Assembly (NCBI GenBank): GCA_020638365.1 | Contig: JACKIQ010000006.1 | Span: 7,411 to 71,410, forward strand | DNA from: Rhodospirillales bacterium | GTDB lineage: Bacteria; Pseudomonadota; Alphaproteobacteria; Micavibrionales; Micavibrionaceae | DNA: 64,000 bases | Direction of reading: 5' to 3' | In this document: in pieces, positions 41,238 to 49,130 of the stretch | Numbering within the stretch: position 1 is the stretch's first letter | How the letters are laid out: the number at the start of each line of letters is the position of its first letter | The notes under the pieces: generated by a model | Seen by the model: the letters and a program-made list of their open reading frames with translations, nothing else | The model's database searches: none | Told to the model about the DNA's origin: nothing | Translations under genes and position numbers: made by a program

Positions 41238-43322
41238 ATGGCGGACGCATCGCCGCGAGAGGGCGCCCATAAAGCGAGAACACAGGCTGAAACCGGCCGT
41301 TCGGCGGACGGGACGGTTCTGCTGGGGAAGACGATCCGGATTAATCCGCGCGAGCCTTTGCCTTATCTGGATCAAGGCGAGATAAAAGCTTTTTCCGCCA
41401 TAGAGAGCAAAGGGGACGGGGAGGTCAGTTGTTACGCGCAGATTTGCCTGCCCGGTTTAATTCCACGGCGAAACGGTTCCACTATTTACAAGAATATTAG
41501 CGACCCCGGGCTTGCCGGACTAAAAGGGTCGGGTGTCGTTTATTGGCCGCCGGCGAGCGCTCAACGTTACGTTTTCGTTTATGAGAACAGCGCCGAGCGA
41601 TCCGTGCTTTCCGATCCCGCTCAACTGTGCGCGGGGTGGCGGCAGGAACGGACCATGGATATCGTTTTTGCGTCGCTTTACAAAGCGCTGGCGGCTATGA
41701 AGAAGCAAAGTTTTTTTCACGGCCTGATTACTCCCGCCAATCTTTTTACGATCCGAGGACAGAGTAAAGGCGTCGTTCTTGGAGGACCGCTCGCCGCGCC
41801 AGCGGGATGTTATCAGTCTATTTTTTGTGAGACGATCGACAGGGGTCTGGCCGAAACTGTCGGACGCGGTCCGGGGCAGGCATCAGACGACATGTATGCT
41901 TTTGGCGCTACACTGGCCCTCATGATCCGTGAACCTGATCCCGAGCTGAAGGCCATGAGCAGGGAGGCGGTCATCCGGGCCAAGTTCGAAGAGGGCAGCT
42001 ACGCTTTCCTTGTCGGCAAGGAGCGGCTGTCGGCGCCGGTACAGGATCTTCTTAAAGGGCTGCTCAGCGATGATCCCCAACAGAGATGGAATATCGACGA
42101 TGTCGCCGTATGGGTCGGCGGAAAAAGGCCTCCCTCTCATCCGGCGCAGCGTCGACGCAAGGGTTCCCGGGGATTGAATTTTGCCGGGAAGAACCATTTT
42201 TATGTTCCTTCTCTGGCCCTGGTTTCGGGTAGTAACCCGGAACAGTTCGCGCGCGTGGTCGAAGACGGACAAGTTGAAGAATGGCTTATGCGTTCTCTGG
42301 ATGACAAGGAAACGATCGAGCGGTATGAAATCGCCGTCAAGCACTTCAAGAGTCTCGGGCGCGACCGAAATTACAGCCACCTGATTACCGCTTGCGTTCG
42401 CTCTTCCTTCATTCCGGAATGGCCGGTCTATTACCGCGATCGGTCCATTTCCTATTCGGGGTTTGATACGGCATTGGCCGATGCTTTCGAAAAAAGCGAT
42501 GATCTCAATATTTTTCACGAGTTGATCGAAAAGGGCATAATTATCAATCAACTGCATATGCTGGAGGCAAAGTCTCTTGTGGTTTCCGGGCCTCTTAAAC
42601 AGTTTGAAGAGTGCCGGCAAGCCTTGAAGCAGACGCGCGCGGGGTTCGGGCTTGAGCGCTGTCTTTATCTTCTCAACAGGAACGTGAACTGCCTGAGTCC
42701 CCGTTTAAAAGGTTTTTACGTCTTCAGCGCTCAGGATCTGATTTATGCCCTTGAAGCCGTTGCCGCCCATAACAAGAGCGGAGGGCTTTTTCTTGACCGG
42801 CAGAGTATCGCGTTCCTGTGTGAAGTCGATGCGCGTTGTGTCGACGGCTATCTTTACGAGTTGAATTCTCCGGATAAGTCCAAGCAGGTTATGGGTAACC
42901 TTAAATGCCTGGCAGAAATACAGAAACGGTATAAAATTTCGGCACTTCCCAATCTTTCTCAGGCTTTTCTTGAGTTTATGAGTCCTGTCTTCGAGCGGTT
43001 TCATGACAGGAGTATCCGCGACAACGTCGTTTCACAGGTTACTTCTGCAGCTCGTTCCGGGGATCTTTCCGGGATGGCGGCGGCGCTGGATAACCGCGAT
43101 ATGCAGAACCGCGATATGGCGAATTTCAAGCGGGCGATGCTTGAATATTACAACCTTTCCCTTGAACACCAGCAGCTCAGCGCGCAGATGCAGAACAAGG
43201 GCGGTTTCGGCAGAGCCGACGCACACATGATTTCCGCTATGGTTTCAGGGATAATCGGGTTTTTGCTGATCCTTTTTTCAATCGTATCCTTTTTTTCAGA
43301 GCGCGGATTGCCGGGTTTTTAG
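41238..43322 (+). CDS. Membrane-anchored protein with a degenerate protein-kinase domain
   Basis: 694 residues from the ATG at 41238. Residues about 100-300 resemble a protein-kinase C-lobe: FHGLITPANLF stands where HRDxKPxNIL would be, VVLGGPLA where DFG would be, and ASDDMYAFGATLALMI matches subdomain IX, followed by LLSDDPQQRW, the GLLxxDPxxRW step. The HRD aspartate and DFG aspartate are lost, so it is likely a pseudokinase. Residues 330-650 are helical without a known domain, and one membrane segment (SAMVSGIIGFLLILFSIVSFF) lies at the C-terminus. It is followed 11 bp later by a membrane protein gene. Confidence 0.82.
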   Translation: MADASPREGAHKARTQAETGRSADGTVLLGKTIRINPREPLPYLDQGEIKAFSAIESKGDGEVSCYAQICLPGLIPRRNGSTIYKNISDPGLAGLKGSGVVYWPPASAQRYVFVYENSAERSVLSDPAQLCAGWRQERTMDIVFASLYKALAAMKKQSFFHGLITPANLFTIRGQSKGVVLGGPLAAPAGCYQSIFCETIDRGLAETVGRGPGQASDDMYAFGATLALMIREPDPELKAMSREAVIRAKFEEGSYAFLVGKERLSAPVQDLLKGLLSDDPQQRWNIDDVAVWVGGKRPPSHPAQRRRKGSRGLNFAGKNHFYVPSLALVSGSNPEQFARVVEDGQVEEWLMRSLDDKETIERYEIAVKHFKSLGRDRNYSHLITACVRSSFIPEWPVYYRDRSISYSGFDTALADAFEKSDDLNIFHELIEKGIIINQLHMLEAKSLVVSGPLKQFEECRQALKQTRAGFGLERCLYLLNRNVNCLSPRLKGFYVFSAQDLIYALEAVAAHNKSGGLFLDRQSIAFLCEVDARCVDGYLYELNSPDKSKQVMGNLKCLAEIQKRYKISALPNLSQAFLEFMSPVFERFHDRSIRDNVVSQVTSAARSGDLSGMAAALDNRDMQNRDMANFKRAMLEYYNLSLEHQQLSAQMQNKGGFGRADAHMISAMVSGIIGFLLILFSIVSFFSERGLPGF

Positions 43323-43333
43323 GGGAGAAGCGC

Positions 43334-43840
43334 ATGGCAGAGAAGAAAAATGGGAAAAACAAGCCGGCTAATAGCCTTTCCGGGCTCAGCTTTGCCGTTA
43401 TCGTTCTGGTGATTCTCGGGCTTGTTTCCATTCCCGCCATGCTGTTGCTCCTGATCGGGATGCTGCCCACACTCGGCGCGTTTGTCAGCGTGGGAAGCGA
43501 CGAGGGAAAGGCCGCCCGTGCTCTTTCCGTGACATGTCTTAACTTTGCCGGGTGTTTTCCTTTCCTGCTGAAGATTATCGCGAACAGCATGAGTCTGGAG
43601 AAGGGGATGGAGATTATAACCGATCCGCTTGTGATCGTCGTGATCTATGCGACTGCGGGCGCGGGCTACATCGTCGACGCTTTGCTTTCTGGGTACATCT
43701 CCTCCTTTTTGTTCACACGGGCGCAGGCACGGCTGGCACAGATCGAAAAGAGGCAAACCGCCCTTGCCGAGCGCTGGGGCGAGGAGGTGACGGGTCGGAT
43801 TCCGCTTGATGAGGACGGATTTGCCGTGAAGAAGAAATAA
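43334..43840 (+). CDS. Membrane protein, partner of the degenerate-kinase protein
   Basis: 168 residues. After a Lys/Asn-rich start (MAEKKNGKNKPANS) come two or three hydrophobic segments: FAVIVLVILGLVSIPAMLLL, VTCLNFAGCFPFLLKII and LVIVVIYATAGAGYIVDALL. The C-terminal 50 residues are a charged helix (FTRAQARLAQIEKRQTALAE). No family recognised. It lies 11 bp after the degenerate-kinase gene and ends at a terminator, so the two genes form one operon. Both have membrane parts, which suggests a complex. Confidence 0.8.
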   Translation: MAEKKNGKNKPANSLSGLSFAVIVLVILGLVSIPAMLLLLIGMLPTLGAFVSVGSDEGKAARALSVTCLNFAGCFPFLLKIIANSMSLEKGMEIITDPLVIVVIYATAGAGYIVDALLSGYISSFLFTRAQARLAQIEKRQTALAERWGEEVTGRIPLDEDGFAVKKK

Positions 43841-43937
43841 CCGGGAGGGGGCGAAATGTTAACCTTTTGTTCAGAGTTTGATCTGTATTATGTAATGTAG
43901 GGTCTGTTGTAGTATGGCCCGTAATAGGTTCGAGGAG

Positions 43938-43958
43938 AGCGGCGCGACCGCTTTTTTT
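43938..43958 (+). terminator. Rho-independent terminator of the degenerate-kinase operon
   Basis: AGCGG (43938-43942) and CCGCT (43948-43952) around CGCGA, followed by seven T. It lies within the upstream open part of the TadE frame, which argues that translation of TadE starts later, at 44025. Confidence 0.7.
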
Positions 43959-44024
43959 GTGCCCGGAAACTCGAACGAATTTGTGACAAATTTTAATAAT
44001 GATAAGACAATACGGTGCAGGCAA

Positions 44025-44558
44025 ATGATTGATTTTATTAGGAAATGGCTGCGAAGAGAAGACGGCGCGACCGCCATCGAGTTCAGTCTTGTGGCTATTC
44101 CCTATTTCATGCTCAGTCTCGGCATTATGGAATTGTCCCTGATGTATGCTTCGGCCAGCCTGCTCGAAGGGGCGACGGATTCGGCCGCCCGGTTGATCCG
44201 GACCGGACAGATTCAGCAATCTTCCAGCGATCCCGAGATGATGTTCCGGGATGCGATGTGCGATTTCGTGAATGTTTTGATTGACTGTAACGACGTTACG
44301 ATCGAAGTCCGGACCATGACGAGCTACGGCGATTTCGATTCCATGGCACCTGTATTCGACGAGGACGGGAACATGGTCTCTCAAGGTTTCAACGCGGGGG
44401 GATCGAACGACCGCATCCTGATTCGCGTCGGTTACCGCTACACCATGAAGACGCCGCTGGTCGGCCCGCTTTTGAACGGGCCAGACGGAGGGACGTTGTT
44501 CATGTCCACTATTGTTTTGCAATCCGAACCGTATGAGTTTGAAGATGCCGGCGCTTAA
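44025..44558 (+). CDS. tadE: TadE-family pseudopilin
   Basis: 177 residues. The start MIDFIRKWLRREDGATAIEFSLVAIPYF is the class III prepilin pattern (Gly-Ala after a charged leader, then TAIEFSLV). The rest is an extracytoplasmic domain with two cysteines (AMCDFVNVLIDCNDV). Pseudopilins of this type are cleaved by the same prepilin peptidase as Flp and assist pilus assembly. The frame is open up to 43914 but a terminator lies in that part. It overlaps the next gene by 14 bp. Confidence 0.9.
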   Translation: MIDFIRKWLRREDGATAIEFSLVAIPYFMLSLGIMELSLMYASASLLEGATDSAARLIRTGQIQQSSSDPEMMFRDAMCDFVNVLIDCNDVTIEVRTMTSYGDFDSMAPVFDEDGNMVSQGFNAGGSNDRILIRVGYRYTMKTPLVGPLLNGPDGGTLFMSTIVLQSEPYEFEDAGA

Positions 44559-45090
44559 GATAAAAATTTCAGGTTTTCTGAGCCGATGGATTAAGGAAGA
44601 GGACGCGTTGGCCGGAACAGAGGCCGCGATGATCTTTCCGGTCATGCTCGTGCTTTTCCTTGGGCTTTTCGATGTCGGCAACGGGATCCTGGCCAACCAG
44701 AAAACGATCCGCGCTTCGCAAATCGTCGCGGACCTAGTCGCCCGGAAGAACGTTGTCAGCGGCACGGACGTCAACGAAGCGGTGATCGCCGGGGAACTGG
44801 CTTTCGAGCCTCTGGACAAGTCTACGTACGGGGTGGACATCATCAGTATTCGATTCGACGACGATACAGCCGATCCGCAGATCGTATGGCGCGATACACG
44901 GAACATGAGTCCTATTCCCGACGTGTTCGACCGGGTCGACGCCTTGAAGCTGCCCGGGGAGGGGGTTGTCGTCGTTGCCGTGACTTATAGTTTCGAGCCG
45001 GTCTTTTCCGGTTTTGTCGTCGATACGTTCAATATGATGGAGGTCGGGTTCAGCCGCGGACGCAGCAGCCCGGTCGTCAACCATGAGTAA
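44545..45090 (+). CDS. TadE/TadF-like pseudopilin
   Basis: 181 residues. The N-terminus PALKIKISGFLSRWIKEEDA is followed by GTEAAMIFPVMLVLFLGLFDVGNGILA, the TadE-like transmembrane helix with the conserved Glu. The following domain has no cysteine and is acidic (RFDDDTADPQIVWRDTRN). The ATG at 44545 is preferred; two earlier ATGs fall further inside the preceding gene. It belongs to the three-gene minor-pilin block and ends as the TadG-like frame begins. Confidence 0.88.
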   Translation: MPALKIKISGFLSRWIKEEDALAGTEAAMIFPVMLVLFLGLFDVGNGILANQKTIRASQIVADLVARKNVVSGTDVNEAVIAGELAFEPLDKSTYGVDIISIRFDDDTADPQIVWRDTRNMSPIPDVFDRVDALKLPGEGVVVVAVTYSFEPVFSGFVVDTFNMMEVGFSRGRSSPVVNHE

Positions 45091-45124
45091 AAACGCTTTA
45101 ACTGCGCCTGAAAGGAAGTGCGTC

Positions 45125-46678
45125 ATGACCTGCGTAAACCCCATTAAAGACTTCGTGAGCGGTATAAAACAGCTCTGCCGCCGATACTGGAGAGACACCA
45201 CGGGAACGATCGTGGTGGCGTTTGGTATCATGGCCCCTCTCCTGATCGGGATGGCGGGGATGTCTCTTGATTACTCGCAAGCCTATCTTGTTCGCTCACG
45301 GCTGGCGCAGGCGCTGGACGCTGCGGCGCTGGCTGCCGCGGCTTATTCTTCCAGCGAGGCGGAGATACAGCAGCGTGTGCAGGATTTCTTTGACGCCAAC
45401 TATCCTGAAGAAAAGCTGGGCGTGACGTTTGACCCGGTTGTGCAAGTGGTCGGGGACGAAGTGCGCGTTACGGGATATGCGACTTACAACACGATGTTCC
45501 TTAAGGTTCTGGGGATCGACACGATCGACGTTTCGGCTTCTACCATCGTGGTGCGCGAGATCCAGGGGCTTGAAGTGGCTCTGGTCCTCGACAATACCGG
45601 GTCGATGGCGTGGAACGACAATATCACGGCCCTTAAGACTGGAACAGAGAACTTTATCAATATCCTTTTCGATAACGCTTCGGCCCCTGAAAACGTGCGG
45701 ATCGGCATGGTTCCGTTTGCGAATACCGTGAATGTCGGGCGGCGCGGGCTCGGGCTTAATCCCGACGGATCGACCTATGCTGACGGCACGTCTTTCGTGA
45801 CCTTGCCGAGCGGTGTGAGTTATACGACTTATCACAATACGAGCGCAGGATGGTACGGGTGTGTCGTAGAACACAAGGAAGACGGTTATGATACCGGCGC
45901 TACGCACGAGCCCAATACCTACGGGCAGCTCTGGCGCAGCGGTTCGGACTGGGACGGGCACGGGTGGAATCCCGGAGTCAACAGCAACGACCCCTATAAT
46001 TACGACGTTCTTGATAATTACGAGGGGCCCTGGGATATCTATTCTTTCGGGAAGGTTATCGGATATGACCAGTATTGCTCCGGAAGCGGATACAGCGCCT
46101 CTCGTTGCAGTAACTGCGGCGGGGATGAAAAGTGTAATTCCACCTATTGTTTCTGCCGGAACAGCACCCCGAACCAAGGGTGCCCGTATGCGCACATCAT
46201 GCCTCTGACCAGCGATCGGGACGCGTTGCTGGATCACGTGGATACGATGACCCCGGACGGGAATACGCTGGGCAATATCGGGATGGCGTGGGGTGCACGC
46301 ATTCTTTCTCCCGAGTATCCTTTCGAGGAGGCCCATGCCTGGGATAACTTCTACTGGAAGAAGGCGATCGTCATGATGACGGACGGGGACAACACCGAAA
46401 ACGGCACGTATTCGTCCTTCTGGTTTACGGGTAAGAACAACATGAACGTGACGAAGTTCAACGACCGGTTCGCCGAAACGTGTGAGGCTCTCAAGGATCA
46501 GGGGGTTCAGGTCTACACGATCACCTTTACCTCCGGGATCAGCGAATCGACCAAGGATTACTTCCGTGAATGTGCGAGCAGCGAGGACCAGTATTTCGAT
46601 GCGCCGACACAAGAAGAACTGATCGACGTGTTCGAGACGATCGCCCGCGAGTTGAGCAATCTTCATATCAAGGGTTAA
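45125..46678 (+). CDS. tadG: TadG-like protein with von Willebrand A domain and Cys-rich insert
   Basis: 517 residues. The ATG at 45125 has AAGGAAG 7 bp upstream and is preferred over the ATG at 45083. A TadG-type N-terminus (WRDTTGTIVVAFGIMAPLLIG, then RSRLAQALDAAALAAAA) precedes a VWA domain with the metal site VLDNTGSM and the later MMTDGDN. Between them lies an insert with seven cysteines within about 40 residues (genomic 46073-46192: YCSGSGYS..., CSNCGGDEKC, YCFCRN, GCP), which is not part of usual TadG. It is last in the pseudopilin block and ends at a terminator. Confidence 0.9.
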   Translation: MTCVNPIKDFVSGIKQLCRRYWRDTTGTIVVAFGIMAPLLIGMAGMSLDYSQAYLVRSRLAQALDAAALAAAAYSSSEAEIQQRVQDFFDANYPEEKLGVTFDPVVQVVGDEVRVTGYATYNTMFLKVLGIDTIDVSASTIVVREIQGLEVALVLDNTGSMAWNDNITALKTGTENFINILFDNASAPENVRIGMVPFANTVNVGRRGLGLNPDGSTYADGTSFVTLPSGVSYTTYHNTSAGWYGCVVEHKEDGYDTGATHEPNTYGQLWRSGSDWDGHGWNPGVNSNDPYNYDVLDNYEGPWDIYSFGKVIGYDQYCSGSGYSASRCSNCGGDEKCNSTYCFCRNSTPNQGCPYAHIMPLTSDRDALLDHVDTMTPDGNTLGNIGMAWGARILSPEYPFEEAHAWDNFYWKKAIVMMTDGDNTENGTYSSFWFTGKNNMNVTKFNDRFAETCEALKDQGVQVYTITFTSGISESTKDYFRECASSEDQYFDAPTQEELIDVFETIARELSNLHIKG

Positions 46679-46716
46679 TCAATAGCTGAAATACAGCGCC
46701 CTACTAAGTATAATTG

Positions 46717-46746
46717 AAACACCCGCACATCACGCGGGTGTTTCTG
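46717..46746 (+). terminator. Rho-independent terminator of the pseudopilin block
   Basis: Perfect 10-bp stem: AAACACCCGC (46717-46726) with GCGGGTGTTT (46734-46743), loop ACATCAC. It lies 38 bp past the tadG stop. Confidence 0.88.
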
Positions 46747-47048
46747 TTCAGGGCGTTATATTATTTCTTAAATATGCAAGCTATTGTGAGTGTATTCAAG
46801 TAACTCAAAGATATTACCTGTGTTTTTGTTTATCTATACTTGATGTATAAAATTTTATATAAATACTTTTATAATTCTCTCTATAAAATGTTTTATTTTT
46901 GTAATAAAAATAATTTGTTACTTGTGTTTTTTAAGAATTTTTTAATCGTCTTCACGGTAATATGGAATTATCGGTTAGGAGCTTCACTGGTTACGCTGCG
47001 AAAAGCCGAGATGAAGCCAACATACAGACTTTAAAAAGGAGATAGAAC
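46747..47048. promoter_or_regulatory. AT-rich leader of flp
   Basis: About 300 bp without a real gene. The part 46790-46940 is strongly AT-rich (runs of TATAAAA, TTTTATA and ATAAAAATAA), much more so than the flanks. A 64-codon frame here is low-complexity and not credible. It must hold the flp promoter; a strong AAGGAG lies at 47036-47041, 8 bp before the flp ATG. Confidence 0.6.
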
Positions 47049-47228
47049 ATGTTGAACAAACTGATTGCATTCAAGGAAGCTTACCTTAAAAACGAGGACG
47101 GTGCGACCGCTATTGAATACGGTCTGATCGCCGCCGGTATCGGCCTTGCGATTTCCGTTGTCGTGTTCCTGCTCGGGGACGACCTGGTCGCGATGTTCGA
47201 AAACATCCAGACTGCTCTGACGTCTTAA
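47049..47228 (+). CDS. flp: Flp type IVc major pilin
   Basis: 59 residues. The leader MLNKLIAFKEAYLKNEDG is cut before ATAIEYGLIAAGIGLAISVVV, the typical Flp motif with Glu at +4/5 and Tyr. The mature pilin is about 41 residues. A strong ribosome site and a terminator directly after the gene suggest it is made in high amounts on its own message. It precedes the prepilin peptidase gene, as in caulobacter-type pilA-cpa loci. Confidence 0.96.
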   Translation: MLNKLIAFKEAYLKNEDGATAIEYGLIAAGIGLAISVVVFLLGDDLVAMFENIQTALTS

Positions 47229-47291
47229 TCGACACAGACAACTCACAGGATTTGTTGGTTTTTTCATTCTTGTGAAGTTCCTAGATTACCG

Positions 47292-47326
47292 AAAAGCCCG
47301 CCATCATATCTCCGGCGGGCTTTTTC
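47292..47326 (+). terminator. Rho-independent terminator after flp
   Basis: GCCCGCC (47296-47302) pairs with GGCGGGC (47314-47320), with A and T runs on the outside (AAAA...TTTTT). Confidence 0.88.
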
Positions 47327-47412
47327 TCTTTTATAATTTGTCGTTGACAGTTTTTGATGATTTTTAGCTTTCAATCGCTTTTCCACGACTTTTTATATAG
47401 GCTTCGTAATTG

Positions 47413-47955
47413 ATGTTTTTGCTTGTCCTGTTTCTTTTTTCGATTTTTCTGGCTTTGGGAGCCGGTGTTTTGTCAGCCCTGTCGGATTTGCGGGGAATGA
47501 CTATCCCCAATATTTACAGCTTTATCGTGATCGTTTCGTTTTTAATTGCTTACGCTTCTTTGTGGGTCAACGGGAGCGAAAAAGCAGTCTGGCCGTTTGC
47601 CGCTCATCTGCTATCCGGGGTATTGACGTTTTCAATTACGGCCTTATTGTTTTCATTCAGAACACTCGGCGCAGCAGATTCGAAGTTGGCTACAAGCTAC
47701 GCCTTATGGTTCAGGTTAAGTGATTTGCCCTTGTTCCTGGCGTATATGACTTTTGCCGGTGGGCTGGTCGCGGTTGCGGCGCTTGTGATTCGAAGGCGGA
47801 AGCCTTTTAAATCGCCGCGAGAAGGAAGCTGGGTTTACAGGCTTCAGAACGGCGAAAGCAAAGTACCCTACGGTGTGGCCATTTTTGCGGGGGCTTTGGC
47901 GGCTTTTTTAAAAGCCGGGTATTTCAGAGGTGATTTTTTATCGGCCTTTCTGTAA
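47413..47955 (+). CDS. cpaA: Prepilin peptidase CpaA/TadV (A24 family)
   Basis: 180 residues with about five membrane segments. The two catalytic aspartates are in SALSDLRGMTIPN (near residue 25) and LGAADSKLATSY (near residue 84), the second being the GxxDxKL form. It cleaves the leaders of Flp and the TadE-type pseudopilins at the inner membrane. Start at the ATG 47413 rather than the TTG just before. It stands between flp and cpaB in the usual order. Confidence 0.92.
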   Translation: MFLLVLFLFSIFLALGAGVLSALSDLRGMTIPNIYSFIVIVSFLIAYASLWVNGSEKAVWPFAAHLLSGVLTFSITALLFSFRTLGAADSKLATSYALWFRLSDLPLFLAYMTFAGGLVAVAALVIRRRKPFKSPREGSWVYRLQNGESKVPYGVAIFAGALAAFLKAGYFRGDFLSAFL

Positions 47956-48132
47956 AGGCTTCGCTGAAAAACCGGTGTCTGCGTTTTATCTTATGTTAAT
48001 AAAAAAACTATATTATGGAAATGTAGCTTTTTTCTGCTTGTTTAGTTTTCTTGAGTTTTCAGCGTTTTTGTTCAACTGCGTTATCTGTGTGATGTGATGA
48101 ATGTACCCGGACCTTCTAGGGGTTTTAGTCTT

Positions 48133-49017
48133 ATGAACAAGAATATTCTTATCGTTCTTGGGGGCGCCGTGCTTGCGGCTGTTCTCGTTGCCGTTCTGGT
48201 GCAGGTTTCGCTGGGCGGCAAGAAGGGGGGAAGCGCCAGCGCCGAAATGGTCGAGGTGCTTGTCGCCGCGCGTGACCTGAAAATCGGGGACGAGCTCTCT
48301 GACGGGGATATGCGCTGGCAGGAATGGCCGAAAGGTTCCTTATTCAGAGGAGCGATCAAGCGCGAGGACGAGCAGGAGGCCGCCGAGGCCCTTGAGGGGC
48401 GTTTGCGCCGCGATGTGGCTAAGGACGAAGCCGTTCTCAAAAGTTTTCTTCTGCGCGAGAAAGCCGGTAATTTCGTGGCTAACAGCCTTGAACCGGGCAT
48501 GCGCGCCATGGCGATCAAGGTCGAGGCGAAGACCATGGTAGGCGGGTTTATCAAGCCCGGCGATTTCGTGGATGTCGTAATGACCTACAAGCTGAACATC
48601 AAGGCGGACAAGAACGAGGCGCCCGGTTTGCAGACTCTTGTGAATATGAATGTGGATAAGTGGGCCAGCGAAACGATTCTCCAGCGCGTGAGAGTTCTGG
48701 CGATTGACCAGACGGCGGAGTTCGAGGACGACAAGGACGAAGCGGAAGTCGGGAAAACCGTTACGCTGGCGGTTGACGCCCAACAGGCTGAGAAACTGGC
48801 TTTGGCTGCGGAGTTCGGCAAGATTACGCTGGCTCTCAGAGCGGTCGGAGACGATGTGGTTCGCGAAGAGCGGGCGTGGCCGACGGTGACCGACGCGCGG
48901 ATGACGCATATCGACGACGAGATCATGCATCAATACAATTCCATGAAAATGAACACGGGGACTGGCGTTCGGCGCAATGTTGTGAGAATCTATAACGGGA
49001 CGTCCGGTTCCGAGTAG
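48133..49017 (+). CDS. cpaB: Tad pilus periplasmic protein CpaB/RcpC
   Basis: 294 residues. A signal anchor (NILIVLGGAVLAAVLVAVLV) is followed by an SAF/beta-clip domain (VEVLVAARDLKIGDELSDGD, then GMRAMAIKVEAKTMVGGFIKPGDFVDVV), the usual CpaB layout. It is thought to stabilise the secretin and bind peptidoglycan. The ATG at 48133 is used; an upstream start at 48094 is less likely. The gene lies 178 bp after cpaA and 113 bp before cpaC. Confidence 0.93.
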   Translation: MNKNILIVLGGAVLAAVLVAVLVQVSLGGKKGGSASAEMVEVLVAARDLKIGDELSDGDMRWQEWPKGSLFRGAIKREDEQEAAEALEGRLRRDVAKDEAVLKSFLLREKAGNFVANSLEPGMRAMAIKVEAKTMVGGFIKPGDFVDVVMTYKLNIKADKNEAPGLQTLVNMNVDKWASETILQRVRVLAIDQTAEFEDDKDEAEVGKTVTLAVDAQQAEKLALAAEFGKITLALRAVGDDVVREERAWPTVTDARMTHIDDEIMHQYNSMKMNTGTGVRRNVVRIYNGTSGSE

Positions 49018-49130
49018 TGTTTTATCCTGCGTTAGGTTTTATCCGTTTCTTAAGCTTTCTGCGTTTTCTTTCCTGCGTTTTCTGAGTCATGTTTTTAAGT
49101 GCAACAGCTAGATATCTGAAAGACAACACG

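Noticed and set aside
43914..44024. Upstream extension of the tadE reading frame
   Set aside because: A terminator hairpin lies inside it and the prepilin leader starts only at 44025.
45296..46666. 456-codon open frame on the minus strand
   Set aside because: Mirror of tadG caused by GC-rich codon bias; Arg/Val/Ile-rich with no domain.
46840..47034. 64-codon frame in the AT-rich region before flp
   Set aside because: Made of Tyr/Phe/Asn/Lys codons from low-complexity AT sequence, without a ribosome site.
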